NCBI GenBank assembly: GCA_035649275.1
Contig: DASRJW010000105.1
Coordinates: 1 to 43,983, forward strand
Source: Candidatus Krumholzibacteriia bacterium
GTDB lineage: Bacteria > Krumholzibacteriota > Krumholzibacteriia > G020349025
Length of the DNA: 43,983 nucleotides
Reading direction: 5' to 3'
Part shown: piece by piece, positions 8,429 to 16,921 of the stretch
Position numbering within the stretch: the stretch's first letter is position 1
How the letters are laid out: each line of letters begins with the position of its first letter
Translations under genes and position numbers: made by a program
The notes under the pieces: model-generated
Told to the model about the DNA's origin: nothing
Seen by the model: the letters and a program-made list of their open reading frames with translations, nothing else
Databases searched by the model: none

Positions 8429-9603
8429 GGCGACTCCAGTGCGGGGAGGAAGCTGTGGCCCCCGAGCCTTTCCGGCCGTTGCAGGTGCTCCAGCACCGTG
8501 GCGGCGACATCCATGTAGCCGCGCCGATCGCCGAGAGCCGCGCCTTCGGCGTGCTGGGCCCGTTGTGCCAGCAGCGGCACGTATTCGCGCGAGTGGTCCG
8601 TGCTCGGTGTGGTCGGATCGTTGCCATGGTCCGCGGTCACCAGGAAGAGATCGCCTGACCGCAGTGCCGGCAGGAAGTCCGCGAGCCAGGCGTCGAAGTG
8701 GCGCAAGCCCTCGGCGTAACCGGCGACGTCGTTGCGATGCCCCCAGAGGGTGTCGAAGTCGTTGAGGTTGGCGAGGACGAGGCTGCCCGACGGCGCCTCC
8801 TGCACCCAGTGCTGCAACGCTGCCATGCCCGCCGCGTTCGTCGTGGTGTGGTCGGTGATGGCGAGGCCGCGACCGGAGAAGAGATCGTCGATTTTTCCGA
8901 TGCCGACGACGGTGTGACCGGCGTCGTGCAACAGGTCGAGGAGCGAGGGCGCCGGCGGGGGCACGGTGAAATCCCGCCGCCGCGGCGTGCGCTGGTAGCT
9001 GCCGCTTGCCCCGGTGAACGGCCGGGCGATGACACGGCCGACACGATGCTCGCCGACGAGCTGCTCCCGCGCCAGGGCGCACCAGCGGTACAGCTCCTCC
9101 ACCGGCACCACCTCCTCGTGCGCCGCGAGCTGGAAAACACTGTCCGCGGAGGTGTAGACGATCGGGCGCCCGCTCCGCACGTGCTCGTCCCCGAGCTCGT
9201 CGAGCAGCACCGTACCCGAAGCGGCGCGGTTGCCGAGCACGCCGCGACCGATGGCGCGCTCGAAGGGCTCGAGCACCGCCGCCGGGAATCCTTGCGGGTA
9301 GGTGGGAAAGGGTTGGGCGGTCACGATGCCGCACAGCTCCCAGTGCCCCGTGGTGCTGTCCTTGCCGGCGGAGACCGACGCCAGCCGCCCATGCGCGCCG
9401 GCGGGATGCGCCGCGGGTGGCGTCCCCGGAATGGCGGTGAGGTGCCCGAGGCCGAGGCTGCCGAGCACGGGCAACTCCAGCGCCCCGACCGCACGGGCGG
9501 TGTTGCCGACCGAATCGCTGCCGGCGTCGCCATAAGCGGCGGCATCCGGTGCTTCGCCGACCCCGACACCATCGAGAACGATGAGGAAGACCCGGCCGAG
9601 CAA
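8425..9603 (-). CDS. deoB: Phosphopentomutase
   Basis: Interconverts (deoxy)ribose 1-phosphate and 5-phosphate, joining nucleoside phosphorolysis to DeoC and RpiB. The alkaline-phosphatase-fold motifs are all present: metal-binding LIVLDGVGVGEAPDA at the N terminus, the phospho-threonine region GKDSTTGHWE (about 81-89) and VTADHGNDPT near residue 330. The length of 392 aa is normal. I set the start at the TTG at 9603: no ATG or GTG lies in frame at the conserved N terminus, and GGGAGGG sits 3 nt upstream, in the short gap after the alr stop. The spacing is tight, so the start is good but not certain. The stop overlaps the cdd ATG. Confidence 0.93.
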   Translation of the reverse strand: MLGRVFLIVLDGVGVGEAPDAAAYGDAGSDSVGNTARAVGALELPVLGSLGLGHLTAIPGTPPAAHPAGAHGRLASVSAGKDSTTGHWELCGIVTAQPFPTYPQGFPAAVLEPFERAIGRGVLGNRAASGTVLLDELGDEHVRSGRPIVYTSADSVFQLAAHEEVVPVEELYRWCALAREQLVGEHRVGRVIARPFTGASGSYQRTPRRRDFTVPPPAPSLLDLLHDAGHTVVGIGKIDDLFSGRGLAITDHTTTNAAGMAALQHWVQEAPSGSLVLANLNDFDTLWGHRNDVAGYAEGLRHFDAWLADFLPALRSGDLFLVTADHGNDPTTPSTDHSREYVPLLAQRAQHAEGAALGDRRGYMDVAATVLEHLQRPERLGGHSFLPALESP

Positions 9604-9614
9604 GAGCCCTCCCG

Positions 9615-10787
9615 CTAGGCTTGGAGCTGGCGCACGCCGGTGAGGCCGCGCATGGACTCGACGCCGCCGTGACGCCGGAAGACACGCACGACGCGCTTCG
9701 AGATCCCGCACAGCACCTCGTAACCGATGACCCCGGTATGGGCGGCGATCTCGTCGACGCTGATCCTTTCCTCCCCCTGAGCGCCGAAGAGGACCACTTC
9801 TTCCCCCACCTGCGGCGCCTCGCTGCCGGTGAGGTCGACCATGGTCATGTCCATCGTCACCCGTCCGAGGATGGGGACCCGACGGCCGCGAAAGAGCATG
9901 CAGCCCCGCCCGGAAAAGGCCCGCGACAATCCGTGGCCGTAGCCCACCGGGACCACACCGATGTCCGCGGCGCGCCAGGTGTGGACATCGCCGCCGTAGC
10001 TGATGGGCGAGCGGGCAGGCAGATGCCGCACTTGCACCAAGCGGGCGTGGAAGCTCATCACCGGCCGCAGCGCCACCGGCGTTGCCAGATTCGGGTACGG
10101 CAAGCAGCCGTAGAGCATGCCGCCGGGGCGCACCATGTCCAGATCGGCTTCCCGCAGGTCCAGGATGCCGGCGCTGTTGCTGGCGTGCACCAACGGCACC
10201 TGGATGCCCGCGGCGCGCAGCCGCGCCACCAAGGCGGTGAAGGCAGTGCACTGGGCACGGGTGAACTCGGGGTCGGTATCGGAGACGGGGAAATGGGTGA
10301 ACACGCCTTCGAGGAGGAGTCCCGGCAAACGGCTCAATTGCTCGATGCAGGGGGCGGCAAGGCTGGCGTGGATGCCGCTCCGACCCATGCCCGTGTCCAC
10401 CTCCACGTGCACGGGGGCCAGCTGGTGCCGCCGCCGCGCCGCCTCGGCGAGCCGGGCGGCGAATTCCAGGTCGGGAACGGTGGTGCGTAGCTGCGCTTCC
10501 AGGAGCGCCGGGATCTCTTCCGGGAGACAGGGCGACAGCACCAGGATCGCCGCGTCGGTGCCGGCGGCGCGCAGCTCGCGGCCCTCGTCGACCGTAGCCA
10601 CGCCGAGCATGTGCACCCCGGCACGCACCGCCTCGCGGGCCACCTCGACAGCTCCATGCCCGTAGGCGTCGGCCTTGACGATGAAGAGGATGCGCGTCTG
10701 CGGCCGGATGAGACGGCGAACCGCGCCGACGTTGTGGGCGAGAGCGTCGAGATCCACTTCCACCCACGCCGGCAGCGTGGTCGTCAT
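9615..10787 (-). CDS. alr: Alanine racemase
   Basis: PLP enzyme making D-alanine for peptidoglycan (390 aa). The PLP-binding Lys38 is in FIVKADAYGHG. The second catalytic base, Tyr, is in ISYGGDVHTW of the C-terminal domain. HASNSAG and GYGHGLSR are further family blocks. The ATG at 10787 has GGAGGTGG about 6 nt upstream. Longer in-frame upstream sequence overlaps the preceding nuclease gene and lacks similarity. It heads directly into deoB with 11 nt between stop and start, so D-alanine supply and nucleoside salvage probably share a transcript. Confidence 0.95.
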   Translation of the reverse strand: MTTTLPAWVEVDLDALAHNVGAVRRLIRPQTRILFIVKADAYGHGAVEVAREAVRAGVHMLGVATVDEGRELRAAGTDAAILVLSPCLPEEIPALLEAQLRTTVPDLEFAARLAEAARRRHQLAPVHVEVDTGMGRSGIHASLAAPCIEQLSRLPGLLLEGVFTHFPVSDTDPEFTRAQCTAFTALVARLRAAGIQVPLVHASNSAGILDLREADLDMVRPGGMLYGCLPYPNLATPVALRPVMSFHARLVQVRHLPARSPISYGGDVHTWRAADIGVVPVGYGHGLSRAFSGRGCMLFRGRRVPILGRVTMDMTMVDLTGSEAPQVGEEVVLFGAQGEERISVDEIAAHTGVIGYEVLCGISKRVVRVFRRHGGVESMRGLTGVRQLQA

Positions 10788-10818
10788 CGCCACCCACCTC
10801 CGCTCTGGCGTCGCGGCT

Positions 10819-11823
10819 TCACGGCGATTCCCGGCGTCTTCCCCGACTGCCGCGATAGAGCGGCCGCTCCAGGAGTCGCACCGTCTCGGTCCAGCCATCC
10901 TCGCCGTGGCTGTCCAACAAGACCTGCGCCACCGCCTGCGTCTGTGCATCCAGATGGTCCAGGAGATGGGTGGCCATGGCCTCCAGGGTCATCGGCGGTT
11001 TCGGCGATCCCCGCTCCACGGCGCCATGGTGAGCGACGATGTTGTGTAGCACCCGCGTGCGCAGCTCGTCGGGGAATCCCTCGATGCGGTCGATGAACCG
11101 GGCCACCAGGATGCAGCCTTGCACCAGGTGCCCGAGCAGCTTGCCCGCGTTCGAATAGTCGATGCTGCTGTGCACCACCAGTTCCTCGATCTTGCCGATG
11201 TCGTGCAGGAGCACGCCCCCGACCAGGAGATCCTGGTCGAGGCTCGGATAGTTGTGGGCGAGGACCGCGGCCAGATCCAACATGGAGAGCACGTGCTCCA
11301 ACAGGCCGCCGACGTAGGCGTGGTGCCAGCCTTTGCCCGCCGGTGCAACTTGGAAACGCCGGCGCACCTCGGGATCGCGGAAGAGGTCGCCGTAGAGCCG
11401 GCGCAACCAGGGATCCTGCACGCCGTCCACCGCCGTGAGCAAGCGCTCGTAGAGGGCGTCTAGATCCTGCCGCGACGTCGGCAGGAAGGCGGCCAGATCG
11501 TAGGCGCCGGGATCGGCGCGCTCCATGCGCTGCACCTTGATCTGCCGGGTATTCTGGTAGAGCTGCACCTCGCCGCGCACCCGCGCCAGGTCACCCGCTG
11601 CGATCTGCGCATCCACGAGTTCGGCGCCGTGCCAGAGCACGGCGTTGATTTGCCCGCTGCGATCGCCGAGCTGGAAGAGCAGGTAGCGCGAACCGTCCGG
11701 CTGCTCCCGTCGCACTTTCTTCTTCACCACCAGCACGCCGTCGGGATGCATGCCCGGCGCCAGATCGGCCACGCGCAGCGGCGGCACCGGTCCCGCGTCC
11801 CGCGTCTTCTCCTCCAGCGTCAT
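10819..11823 (-). CDS. YhaM-like 3'-5' exoribonuclease (OB fold plus HD domain)
   Basis: A 334-aa protein with the two-domain plan of YhaM/CbfI nucleases. The N-terminal OB-fold nucleic-acid-binding domain (about 15-105) includes YLLFQLGDRSGQINAVLW. The HD phosphohydrolase domain has HHAYVGGLLEH (168-177), LLHDIGKIEEL (His207-Asp208) and HHG further on, which together form the metal site. YhaM trims RNA, and also DNA in vitro, from the 3' end. The family assignment is firm; the in vivo substrate is not known here. It sits 15 nt after the YchF-like gene and 31 nt before alr, in one direction. Confidence 0.85.
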   Translation of the reverse strand: MTLEEKTRDAGPVPPLRVADLAPGMHPDGVLVVKKKVRREQPDGSRYLLFQLGDRSGQINAVLWHGAELVDAQIAAGDLARVRGEVQLYQNTRQIKVQRMERADPGAYDLAAFLPTSRQDLDALYERLLTAVDGVQDPWLRRLYGDLFRDPEVRRRFQVAPAGKGWHHAYVGGLLEHVLSMLDLAAVLAHNYPSLDQDLLVGGVLLHDIGKIEELVVHSSIDYSNAGKLLGHLVQGCILVARFIDRIEGFPDELRTRVLHNIVAHHGAVERGSPKPPMTLEAMATHLLDHLDAQTQAVAQVLLDSHGEDGWTETVRLLERPLYRGSRGRRRESP

Positions 11824-11838
11824 CGCCGCCTCCGCGCC

Positions 11839-12879
11839 TCAGGAATGCCGCACGTGCATGATGTCGCCGTCCTGCACCACGTACTGTTTGCCTTCGAGTC
11901 GGAGCACGCCTTGCTCTCGCGCCGCGCCGAGGCTCCCGACCCGGAGGAACTCATCGTAGTGGATCACCTCGGCTCGGATGAAGCCCTTCTGCAGGTCCGA
12001 GTGGATCTTGCCCGCCGCCTCCGGCGCCTGGGCCCCGCGCCGCACCTGCCAGGCGCGCACTTCGTCCTCCCCGACGGTGAAGAAGCAGATGAGGTCGAGG
12101 AGATGGAAGGCGCGGCGCACGAAGGCGTCCCGCGCCTCTTCCACCAGGCCCAAGGAGGCCAGGTACTCCTGTCGTTCCGCCGCCTCCAAGGCGGCCAGCT
12201 CGCTTTCGATGCGGGCAGAGAGCACCAGTGCCTGCCGCCCCGGCCGCGTCTCCGGCAGCGGTGGCGGCGCCTGCAGATCTTCCTCACCCACGTTCCACAC
12301 CACCAGCGCCGGCTTCAGACTGAGGAACTGGAAGCCCCGCAGGCGCACTTGCTCGGCCTCGCTCCACGCCCCCTCACGCAGAGGGATCTCGCTTTCCAGC
12401 GCGGTTCGCACCTTCTCCAGTAGCTGCCGTTCCGCTGCCGTCTCGGGTTTCTTGCCCTCCTTCGTCAAGCGCCGCAGACGGGTGTCCACGCGCTCCAGGT
12501 CGCGGAGAACGAGCTCCTCTTCCAAGCACTGCAGGTCCGCGCTGGCGGAGACCGAGCCTCGCGGTCGCGGCACCTCCGGCGCCTCGAAGGCGCGCACCAC
12601 GAGCACGAGGACGTCCACGTCGCGCACGGCCGCCAGCATCGGTTCGGGCAAGACCGGCCCGTCGGCGCCGCGTTCGACGGCGGGATCGAGAAACACGATC
12701 TCGGCGAAGGTGGTCTTAGCGGGCGCGAAGAGGGCGGACAAGCGCTCCACCCGCGCATCCGGGACGCGCACCACGCCCGTCGCGGTCGGCGCCGTGCCGC
12801 GCCCCGGGGCGCGGCCGGCGACGGCGGCGAAGAGGGTGCTCTTCCCCGCGCCTTGCAAGCCCAGGAAACCGACGCGCAC
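11839..12879 (-). CDS. YchF/Obg-family NTPase, divergent
   Basis: A 346-aa relative of YchF, the ribosome-associated ATPase/GTPase. The P-loop is GLQGAGKST (7-15), where YchF normally has GLPNVGKST. The second half is clearly YchF: FQFLSLKPALVVWNVGEEDL holds the nucleotide-specificity loop, and the TGS/DUF933 tail includes LICFFTVGEDEVRAW and EAAGKIHSDLQKGFIRAEVI. The G3 region is unusual: DIAGLV with its Gly-rich loop is replaced by a shorter LDPAVERGADG, so switch II is altered. It may be the only YchF of the organism or a specialised paralogue; no second copy is in the window. Nucleotide binding is likely, normal hydrolysis less so. Confidence 0.82.
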   Translation of the reverse strand: MRVGFLGLQGAGKSTLFAAVAGRAPGRGTAPTATGVVRVPDARVERLSALFAPAKTTFAEIVFLDPAVERGADGPVLPEPMLAAVRDVDVLVLVVRAFEAPEVPRPRGSVSASADLQCLEEELVLRDLERVDTRLRRLTKEGKKPETAAERQLLEKVRTALESEIPLREGAWSEAEQVRLRGFQFLSLKPALVVWNVGEEDLQAPPPLPETRPGRQALVLSARIESELAALEAAERQEYLASLGLVEEARDAFVRRAFHLLDLICFFTVGEDEVRAWQVRRGAQAPEAAGKIHSDLQKGFIRAEVIHYDEFLRVGSLGAAREQGVLRLEGKQYVVQDGDIMHVRHS

Positions 12880-12940
12880 GGCTTCCTCCCTCGGCGGGCG
12901 CGACGGCGCCGCGCGGCAGACGACGATGCGAGTGAGAGGG

Positions 12941-13444
12941 CTACTTGGAAGTGATGGTCAACACCGCGGGAGCACAGGACCACTTCTCGAAGTTCTCGTC
13001 GCGGCAGGCCACGATCCCCAGGAAATCGGTCTTGTTTTCCGGCACCGTGCGCAGCGTCGCGCGCTCCAGGGGCTTGGTGGCCACCATCTTGAAGCGGTAC
13101 ACCGGCACCTGCTTCTGCTCCAGGCAATGGAAAGCCAAGTGCATGCCGGCGCGCGGCGTGCCCAGGGCCACCAAGGATTCCACCAGGAGATCCTCGCCCA
13201 TGACCACGACGCCGTCGGGCACTTCGAGCTTGAACGCCACGGTCGAGATCTGCGGCTTCTCCGCGTCGCGCTCCGCCACCAGGTACACGGTGAAGGGCTT
13301 GCGGATCCCCACCGAGACTTGCTGCGCCCTGCTTTCCAGGTCGCTGAGCAGGAGCAAGCGTTCCCCGGCGGACGCCGCGACGGGCCCGAGAGCCAGGGCA
13401 AAGAGGACGAGGGCAGAGAGTCGGTTCATCGTACCTGGCGCCAT
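12941..13444 (-). CDS. Secreted protein of unknown function
   Basis: I do not recognise this family. The product (167 aa from ATG 13444, or 162 from ATG 13429) begins with a typical signal peptide: MNRLSALVLFALALG, ending near AASAG. The mature part is beta-rich, with FTVYLVAERDAEKPQIST and two or three Cys near the C terminus (CRDENFEKWSC). The earlier ATG has GGAG 7 nt upstream and starts just after the anti-sigma stop; the later has only a weak AGG. It is the third gene of the sigma/anti-sigma cluster, so a periplasmic role linked to that signalling pair is plausible. Confidence 0.7.
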   Translation of the reverse strand: MAPGTMNRLSALVLFALALGPVAASAGERLLLLSDLESRAQQVSVGIRKPFTVYLVAERDAEKPQISTVAFKLEVPDGVVVMGEDLLVESLVALGTPRAGMHLAFHCLEQKQVPVYRFKMVATKPLERATLRTVPENKTDFLGIVACRDENFEKWSCAPAVLTITSK

Positions 13445-13448
13445 CCGC

Positions 13449-14270
13449 TCACTCCAAGCGCTGCAAGAGGCCGAGCGCTCGGTCATACTCCGTGCTTCCG
13501 TGCGGGCCGACCCACTCGTAGACGAGTCCGCGCCGTTCCCAGAGAGCCACCGCACTGTCGTGCACGCGAAAGCGGGCGTGCCGCAGGCCGCCCTCGCTCC
13601 GCAGGTGCAGTGCCTGGAATTTTTCCGCCAAACCGTCGCTGATGTAAAGCGAAAAGAGGGCGCCGCTGCCAGAGCGATAGCAGATCTGGTTCACCGGCGT
13701 TCCTCCCCCGCACTGGCTCACCATGACGAGCTCCAGTCCAGCCCCCCGCAAGTCCCGCACCACGGCACCTGCCGATGGCGCCTCGAGGCGGTCGCCGAGA
13801 CCACGATGGAGGTCGCGGCAGCATCGCGGCACCGGGCCGCCGAAGCTGCGCGCGTGCGCCTCGTGGCGCTGGACCGAATCCTCGGCCAGCGCCGGGGCCC
13901 GCAGCACACTGCGAACGGGCAAGAAGACCAGACATGCAAGGACCGTGACCATGGCGAGGCGCGGCGTCCACGGCGAGGCCAGCAGCCGCTGCCAGGGTGC
14001 GGCACCGCCGGCTCCCGGGACCGCCGCCGCGGGCCCTGGCGCTGCTCCGGTGCCGAAAGCGGAGCGCAGACGGCGGGAGAAGGCCGGGTTCGCCGCTGGC
14101 GCGGGCGGCAACTTCTGGCGCAACAAGCCGGCGAACTCCGGGGGCAGCAAGGGTTCTGCCTGGCAGGTGGGGCACGTCTCCAGGTGGAGCGCCACCTGCG
14201 CCGCCGCCGCCGCGGGCAAGGCACCACGCAGGAAGAGGAGCAGCTGGTCGTGCTCCAGGTTGCAACTCAT
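13449..14270 (-). CDS. Membrane-anchored zinc-finger anti-sigma factor
   Basis: A 273-aa protein starting with MSCNLEHDQLLLFLRG and the anti-sigma zinc motif HLETCPTC (His29, Cys33, Cys36). One membrane segment follows at about 104-123, then a periplasmic domain of about 150 residues with several Cys (PRCCRDL, SQCGGG, NQICY). This layout is that of ZAS anti-sigma factors that hold an ECF sigma factor at the membrane until a periplasmic signal arrives. The ATG overlaps the stop of the sigma gene (ATGA), the usual arrangement for a cognate pair. The periplasmic domain is not one I recognise. Confidence 0.85.
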   Translation of the reverse strand: MSCNLEHDQLLLFLRGALPAAAAAQVALHLETCPTCQAEPLLPPEFAGLLRQKLPPAPAANPAFSRRLRSAFGTGAAPGPAAAVPGAGGAAPWQRLLASPWTPRLAMVTVLACLVFLPVRSVLRAPALAEDSVQRHEAHARSFGGPVPRCCRDLHRGLGDRLEAPSAGAVVRDLRGAGLELVMVSQCGGGTPVNQICYRSGSGALFSLYISDGLAEKFQALHLRSEGGLRHARFRVHDSAVALWERRGLVYEWVGPHGSTEYDRALGLLQRLE

Positions 14271-14848
14271 GGATTCGTTTCCTTCAACACCCCGCGACGG
14301 CGCGCGTAGCCGCGGAGCGCCGTTTGCAGCAGTTTGCGCGCGCGGAAGAGGCGCGACATCACCGTGCCGATCGGGATGTCGAGGATCGTGGCGATCTCCT
14401 TGTACGCGTACCCTTCCTCGGCGTAGAGAAGGAGTATCAGAAGGAACTCTTCCGGCAACTGCTCCAGGGCCGCGGCGAACTCGTCGTCCAGGAGCGCGGC
14501 GAAAGCCGCCAGATCGCCGTGGTTCGGCGTTTCGTCCGGCGCTGGCGCCGCCCCAGGCACCGCCGCCGCGACCGCGTCGAAATCGACCTGCGGCGGTTGC
14601 TTGGCCTCCTTGACTGCCTGGTTGATCCGCGTGTTCGTCAGGATCTTGAGCAGCCAGGCCTTGCAATGGGTGCCGGGCTCGTACCGATCCCAGAAGCGAT
14701 AGGCCTTGAAGTAGGTTTCCTGGACCAGGTCCTCGGCATCGCTGGTGTTTCGCGTCAGGCGCACCGCGGTGCGGTAGAGGGCCTCCAGGTGCGGCAAGGC
14801 CTCGGCCTCGAAGCGGCGCCGGCGCGCCACCTCGTCCTCGTACGCCAT
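14267..14848 (-). CDS. ECF-type RNA polymerase sigma factor
   Basis: A 193-aa sigma-70 family regulator with region 2 (LTRNTSDAEDLVQETYFKAY, about 32-51; -10 recognition and core binding) and region 4 (LPEEFLLILLLYAEEGYAYK followed by EIATILDIPIGTVMSRLFRARK; -35 recognition helix-turn-helix). The linker between them is Ala/Pro-rich. The ATG at 14848 follows GGGGGGAC. It is translationally coupled to its anti-sigma gene and followed by a secreted protein gene. ECF factors commonly activate their own operon; I could not find a characteristic promoter in the 61 bp upstream. Confidence 0.93.
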   Translation of the reverse strand: MAYEDEVARRRRFEAEALPHLEALYRTAVRLTRNTSDAEDLVQETYFKAYRFWDRYEPGTHCKAWLLKILTNTRINQAVKEAKQPPQVDFDAVAAAVPGAAPAPDETPNHGDLAAFAALLDDEFAAALEQLPEEFLLILLLYAEEGYAYKEIATILDIPIGTVMSRLFRARKLLQTALRGYARRRGVLKETNP

Positions 14849-14860
14849 CGCGTCCCCCCG

Positions 14861-14886
14861 AAAAAAGCATCGCGAGAGCGTTTTTT
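14861..14886 (-). terminator. Weak terminator-like element after kdsD
   Basis: Between kdsD and the sigma gene, A6 and T6 runs flank a short GC-rich core with a TCGCGA palindrome. On the minus strand a short stem precedes TTTTTT (14866-14861). The stem is short, so termination would be weak; the symmetry could let it act in both directions. Confidence 0.35.
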
Positions 14887-14909
14887 ATTCCAGGGCGCCG
14901 CAGCGGCGC

Positions 14910-16022
14910 TCAAGGCGGCGGCGCCGTGGCGAGTCCCACACGGACGATGTCGTGGAGATGGATGGCCCCGAGCAGCCTCCCCTCCTCATCCACCACCGCG
15001 AGCTGGGTGATGGCGCCGCCGGGGTTCTCCTCCATCCGCCGCAGCGCTTGCACCACCAGGGCTGCCGCCTCGATGCGCTTCGGCCCCTGGACCATGACGC
15101 TGTGCACCGGCCGCTGCAGCCCCTCGGCATCACGCACCAAGATGCGCTTCAGATCCCCATCGGTGATGATCCCGAGCAGCTTCTCGCCCGAATCCACGAC
15201 GAAGACGCAGCCCAAGCGCTTCTCCATCATGACGAACAAGGCGTTGCGCAGCGTGGTGTCGGGCTGCACCCGGGGCAGTTCCTCGCCGCGCTTCATCACC
15301 TCCCCCACCGTGAGAACGAGGCGGCGGCCGAGAACGCCGCTCGGATGCACGGCGGCGAAGTCCTCGGGCTGGAAGCCCCGACGCTGCAGCAGCGCCACCG
15401 CCAGGGCATCGCCCACAGCGAGCGTCGCCGTGGTGCTGGCGGTGGGCGCCAAATTGAGGGGACAGGCTTCCTCGGGAACGCGGCAGTCGATGACCAGTTG
15501 GCTCGCTCGAGCGATCCAGGATTCCCGATTCCCGGTGAGCGCGAGGAGCGGGAGATGCATGCGTTTCGCCGCCGTCACCAGCTCCTCGAATTCCTCGTTG
15601 GCGCCGCTGTAGGAGACGGCGACCACCACGTCACCAGCGGCGAGGAGCCCCAGGTCGCCGTGGGCTGCTTCCACCGGATGCAGGTAGAAACTCGGCGTTC
15701 CCGTGCTCGTCAGCGTCGCGGCGATCTTCTTGGCCGCGATGCCGGACTTGCCGACACCGGAAACCACGACGCGGCCGCTGCAGGCCTCGAGGAGGTCCAC
15801 GGCGGCCACGAACGAGGCACCCAGGCGCTGTTGCACCGCGCGCAAGCCCGCGATTTCCTTGTCGAAGACGAGATGGGCGTCCTGCAGCGCCTGACGGGCG
15901 GCGGCACTCGCTGCCGCGCCGGATCCACCCGGCGCCGCCTCGGATTCATCCTGCCCGGCGGCGGTGACCGCCCCGCCGGCCGGACGCCGGTGGCCCAGGG
16001 TGCGACGCTCTGGCCGATCCAT
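14910..16022 (-). CDS. kdsD: Arabinose-5-phosphate isomerase
   Basis: Converts ribulose 5-phosphate to arabinose 5-phosphate, the first committed step to Kdo. The 370-aa protein has an SIS domain (VVVSGVGKSGIAAKKIAATL, then HPVEAAHGDLG and SYSGANEE) and two C-terminal CBS domains (about residues 240-365), the normal KdsD/KpsF arrangement. It has about 50 extra Ala/Gly-rich N-terminal residues. I chose ATG 16022, with GGAGGAG just upstream, over the GTG at 16034, which lies in that SD. It follows kdsA by 33 nt and ends the Kdo operon. Confidence 0.93.
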   Translation of the reverse strand: MDRPERRTLGHRRPAGGAVTAAGQDESEAAPGGSGAAASAAARQALQDAHLVFDKEIAGLRAVQQRLGASFVAAVDLLEACSGRVVVSGVGKSGIAAKKIAATLTSTGTPSFYLHPVEAAHGDLGLLAAGDVVVAVSYSGANEEFEELVTAAKRMHLPLLALTGNRESWIARASQLVIDCRVPEEACPLNLAPTASTTATLAVGDALAVALLQRRGFQPEDFAAVHPSGVLGRRLVLTVGEVMKRGEELPRVQPDTTLRNALFVMMEKRLGCVFVVDSGEKLLGIITDGDLKRILVRDAEGLQRPVHSVMVQGPKRIEAAALVVQALRRMEENPGGAITQLAVVDEEGRLLGAIHLHDIVRVGLATAPPP

Positions 16023-16055
16023 CTGCTCCTCCACCGTCGGCTCGACTTCTCGACT

Positions 16056-16910
16056 CTAGTGTTGCGTTTGCTGGCTGCGACGGCGCGTCTCGTGGAACTC
16101 CCGCGCCTCGGCGAGCAGCGCTGGCACCGCCGGCAAGGGAATCTGGGTGTGCCGGTCGCTCCAGGCGCGTTCCGGCTCCGGATGGGCTTCCAAGAAGAGG
16201 GCGTCGACGCCAGCGGCGCACGCCGCCCGCGCCAGCACGGGGGCGAATTCGCGCTCGCCGCCGCTTTCGCGGCCGGCGCCACCGGGCCGCTGCAAGCTGT
16301 GGGTGACATCGAAGACCACGGGATGCCCGAAGCGACGCAGGATGGCGAGGCTGCGCATGTCCACCACCAGGTTGCCGTAGCCGAAGGTGGTGCCGCGCTC
16401 GGTGAGCAGGAGACCGCCGCTGCCGCGAGCCTCGTATTTGCGCACCAAGTGCTCCACATCGTCGGGGGCGAGGAACTGCCCCTTCTTCACGTTCACGCAC
16501 CGCCCGGTGGCCGCCGCTTCCAGCAGCAAGCGGGTCTGGCGGCAGAGGAACGCCGGGATCTGCAGCACGTCCAGAACCTGGGCCGCCGCGGCGATCTCGC
16601 CGCGTTCGTGCACATCCGAGAGCACCGGCACGCCGATCTCGGCGCGCACTCGCTCCAGCACGCGCAAGCCTTCTTCCAACCCGGGGCCCACCGGGGAATC
16701 CACGGCGGTACGATTGTCCTTCAGGTAGCTCGACTTGAAGACGAAACCCAGCTCCAAGCCGCGACAGAGCTGGGCCAGGGTGGCGGCGGTGCGCAGCGCT
16801 TGGTCGGCGCTCTCGATGACGCAGGGACCGGCGATGACCAGCAACGGCGCCTGCCCGCCCACGCGTGCCGGCGTGCCGGCATCGCCGCCGATGACGAATT
16901 CCCGCGCCAT
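16056..16910 (-). CDS. kdsA: 3-deoxy-8-phosphooctulonate (Kdo-8-P) synthase
   Basis: Condenses arabinose 5-phosphate with phosphoenolpyruvate (284 aa, normal length). Family motifs: LLVIAGPCVIES (Cys30), FKSSYLKDNRT, PVLSDVH, QIPAFLCRQT, NVKKGQFLAP, FDVTHS and LEAHPEPE. Cys30 sits where metal-dependent KdsA enzymes (Aquifex type) have their metal-ligand Cys and metal-free ones (E. coli type) have Asn, so this is probably the metal-dependent class. It lies 11 nt after pyrG and feeds the KdsB substrate. Confidence 0.95.
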   Translation of the reverse strand: MAREFVIGGDAGTPARVGGQAPLLVIAGPCVIESADQALRTAATLAQLCRGLELGFVFKSSYLKDNRTAVDSPVGPGLEEGLRVLERVRAEIGVPVLSDVHERGEIAAAAQVLDVLQIPAFLCRQTRLLLEAAATGRCVNVKKGQFLAPDDVEHLVRKYEARGSGGLLLTERGTTFGYGNLVVDMRSLAILRRFGHPVVFDVTHSLQRPGGAGRESGGEREFAPVLARAACAAGVDALFLEAHPEPERAWSDRHTQIPLPAVPALLAEAREFHETRRRSQQTQH

Positions 16911-16921
16911 GGAGCTCCTCG

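Noticed and set aside
4185-10787. Microcompartment shell genes within the nucleoside module
   Set aside because: Every gene in the interval is accounted for by enzymes, and no short BMC-type or EutN-type frame was found, so the compartment idea rests on the DeoC extension and gene content only.
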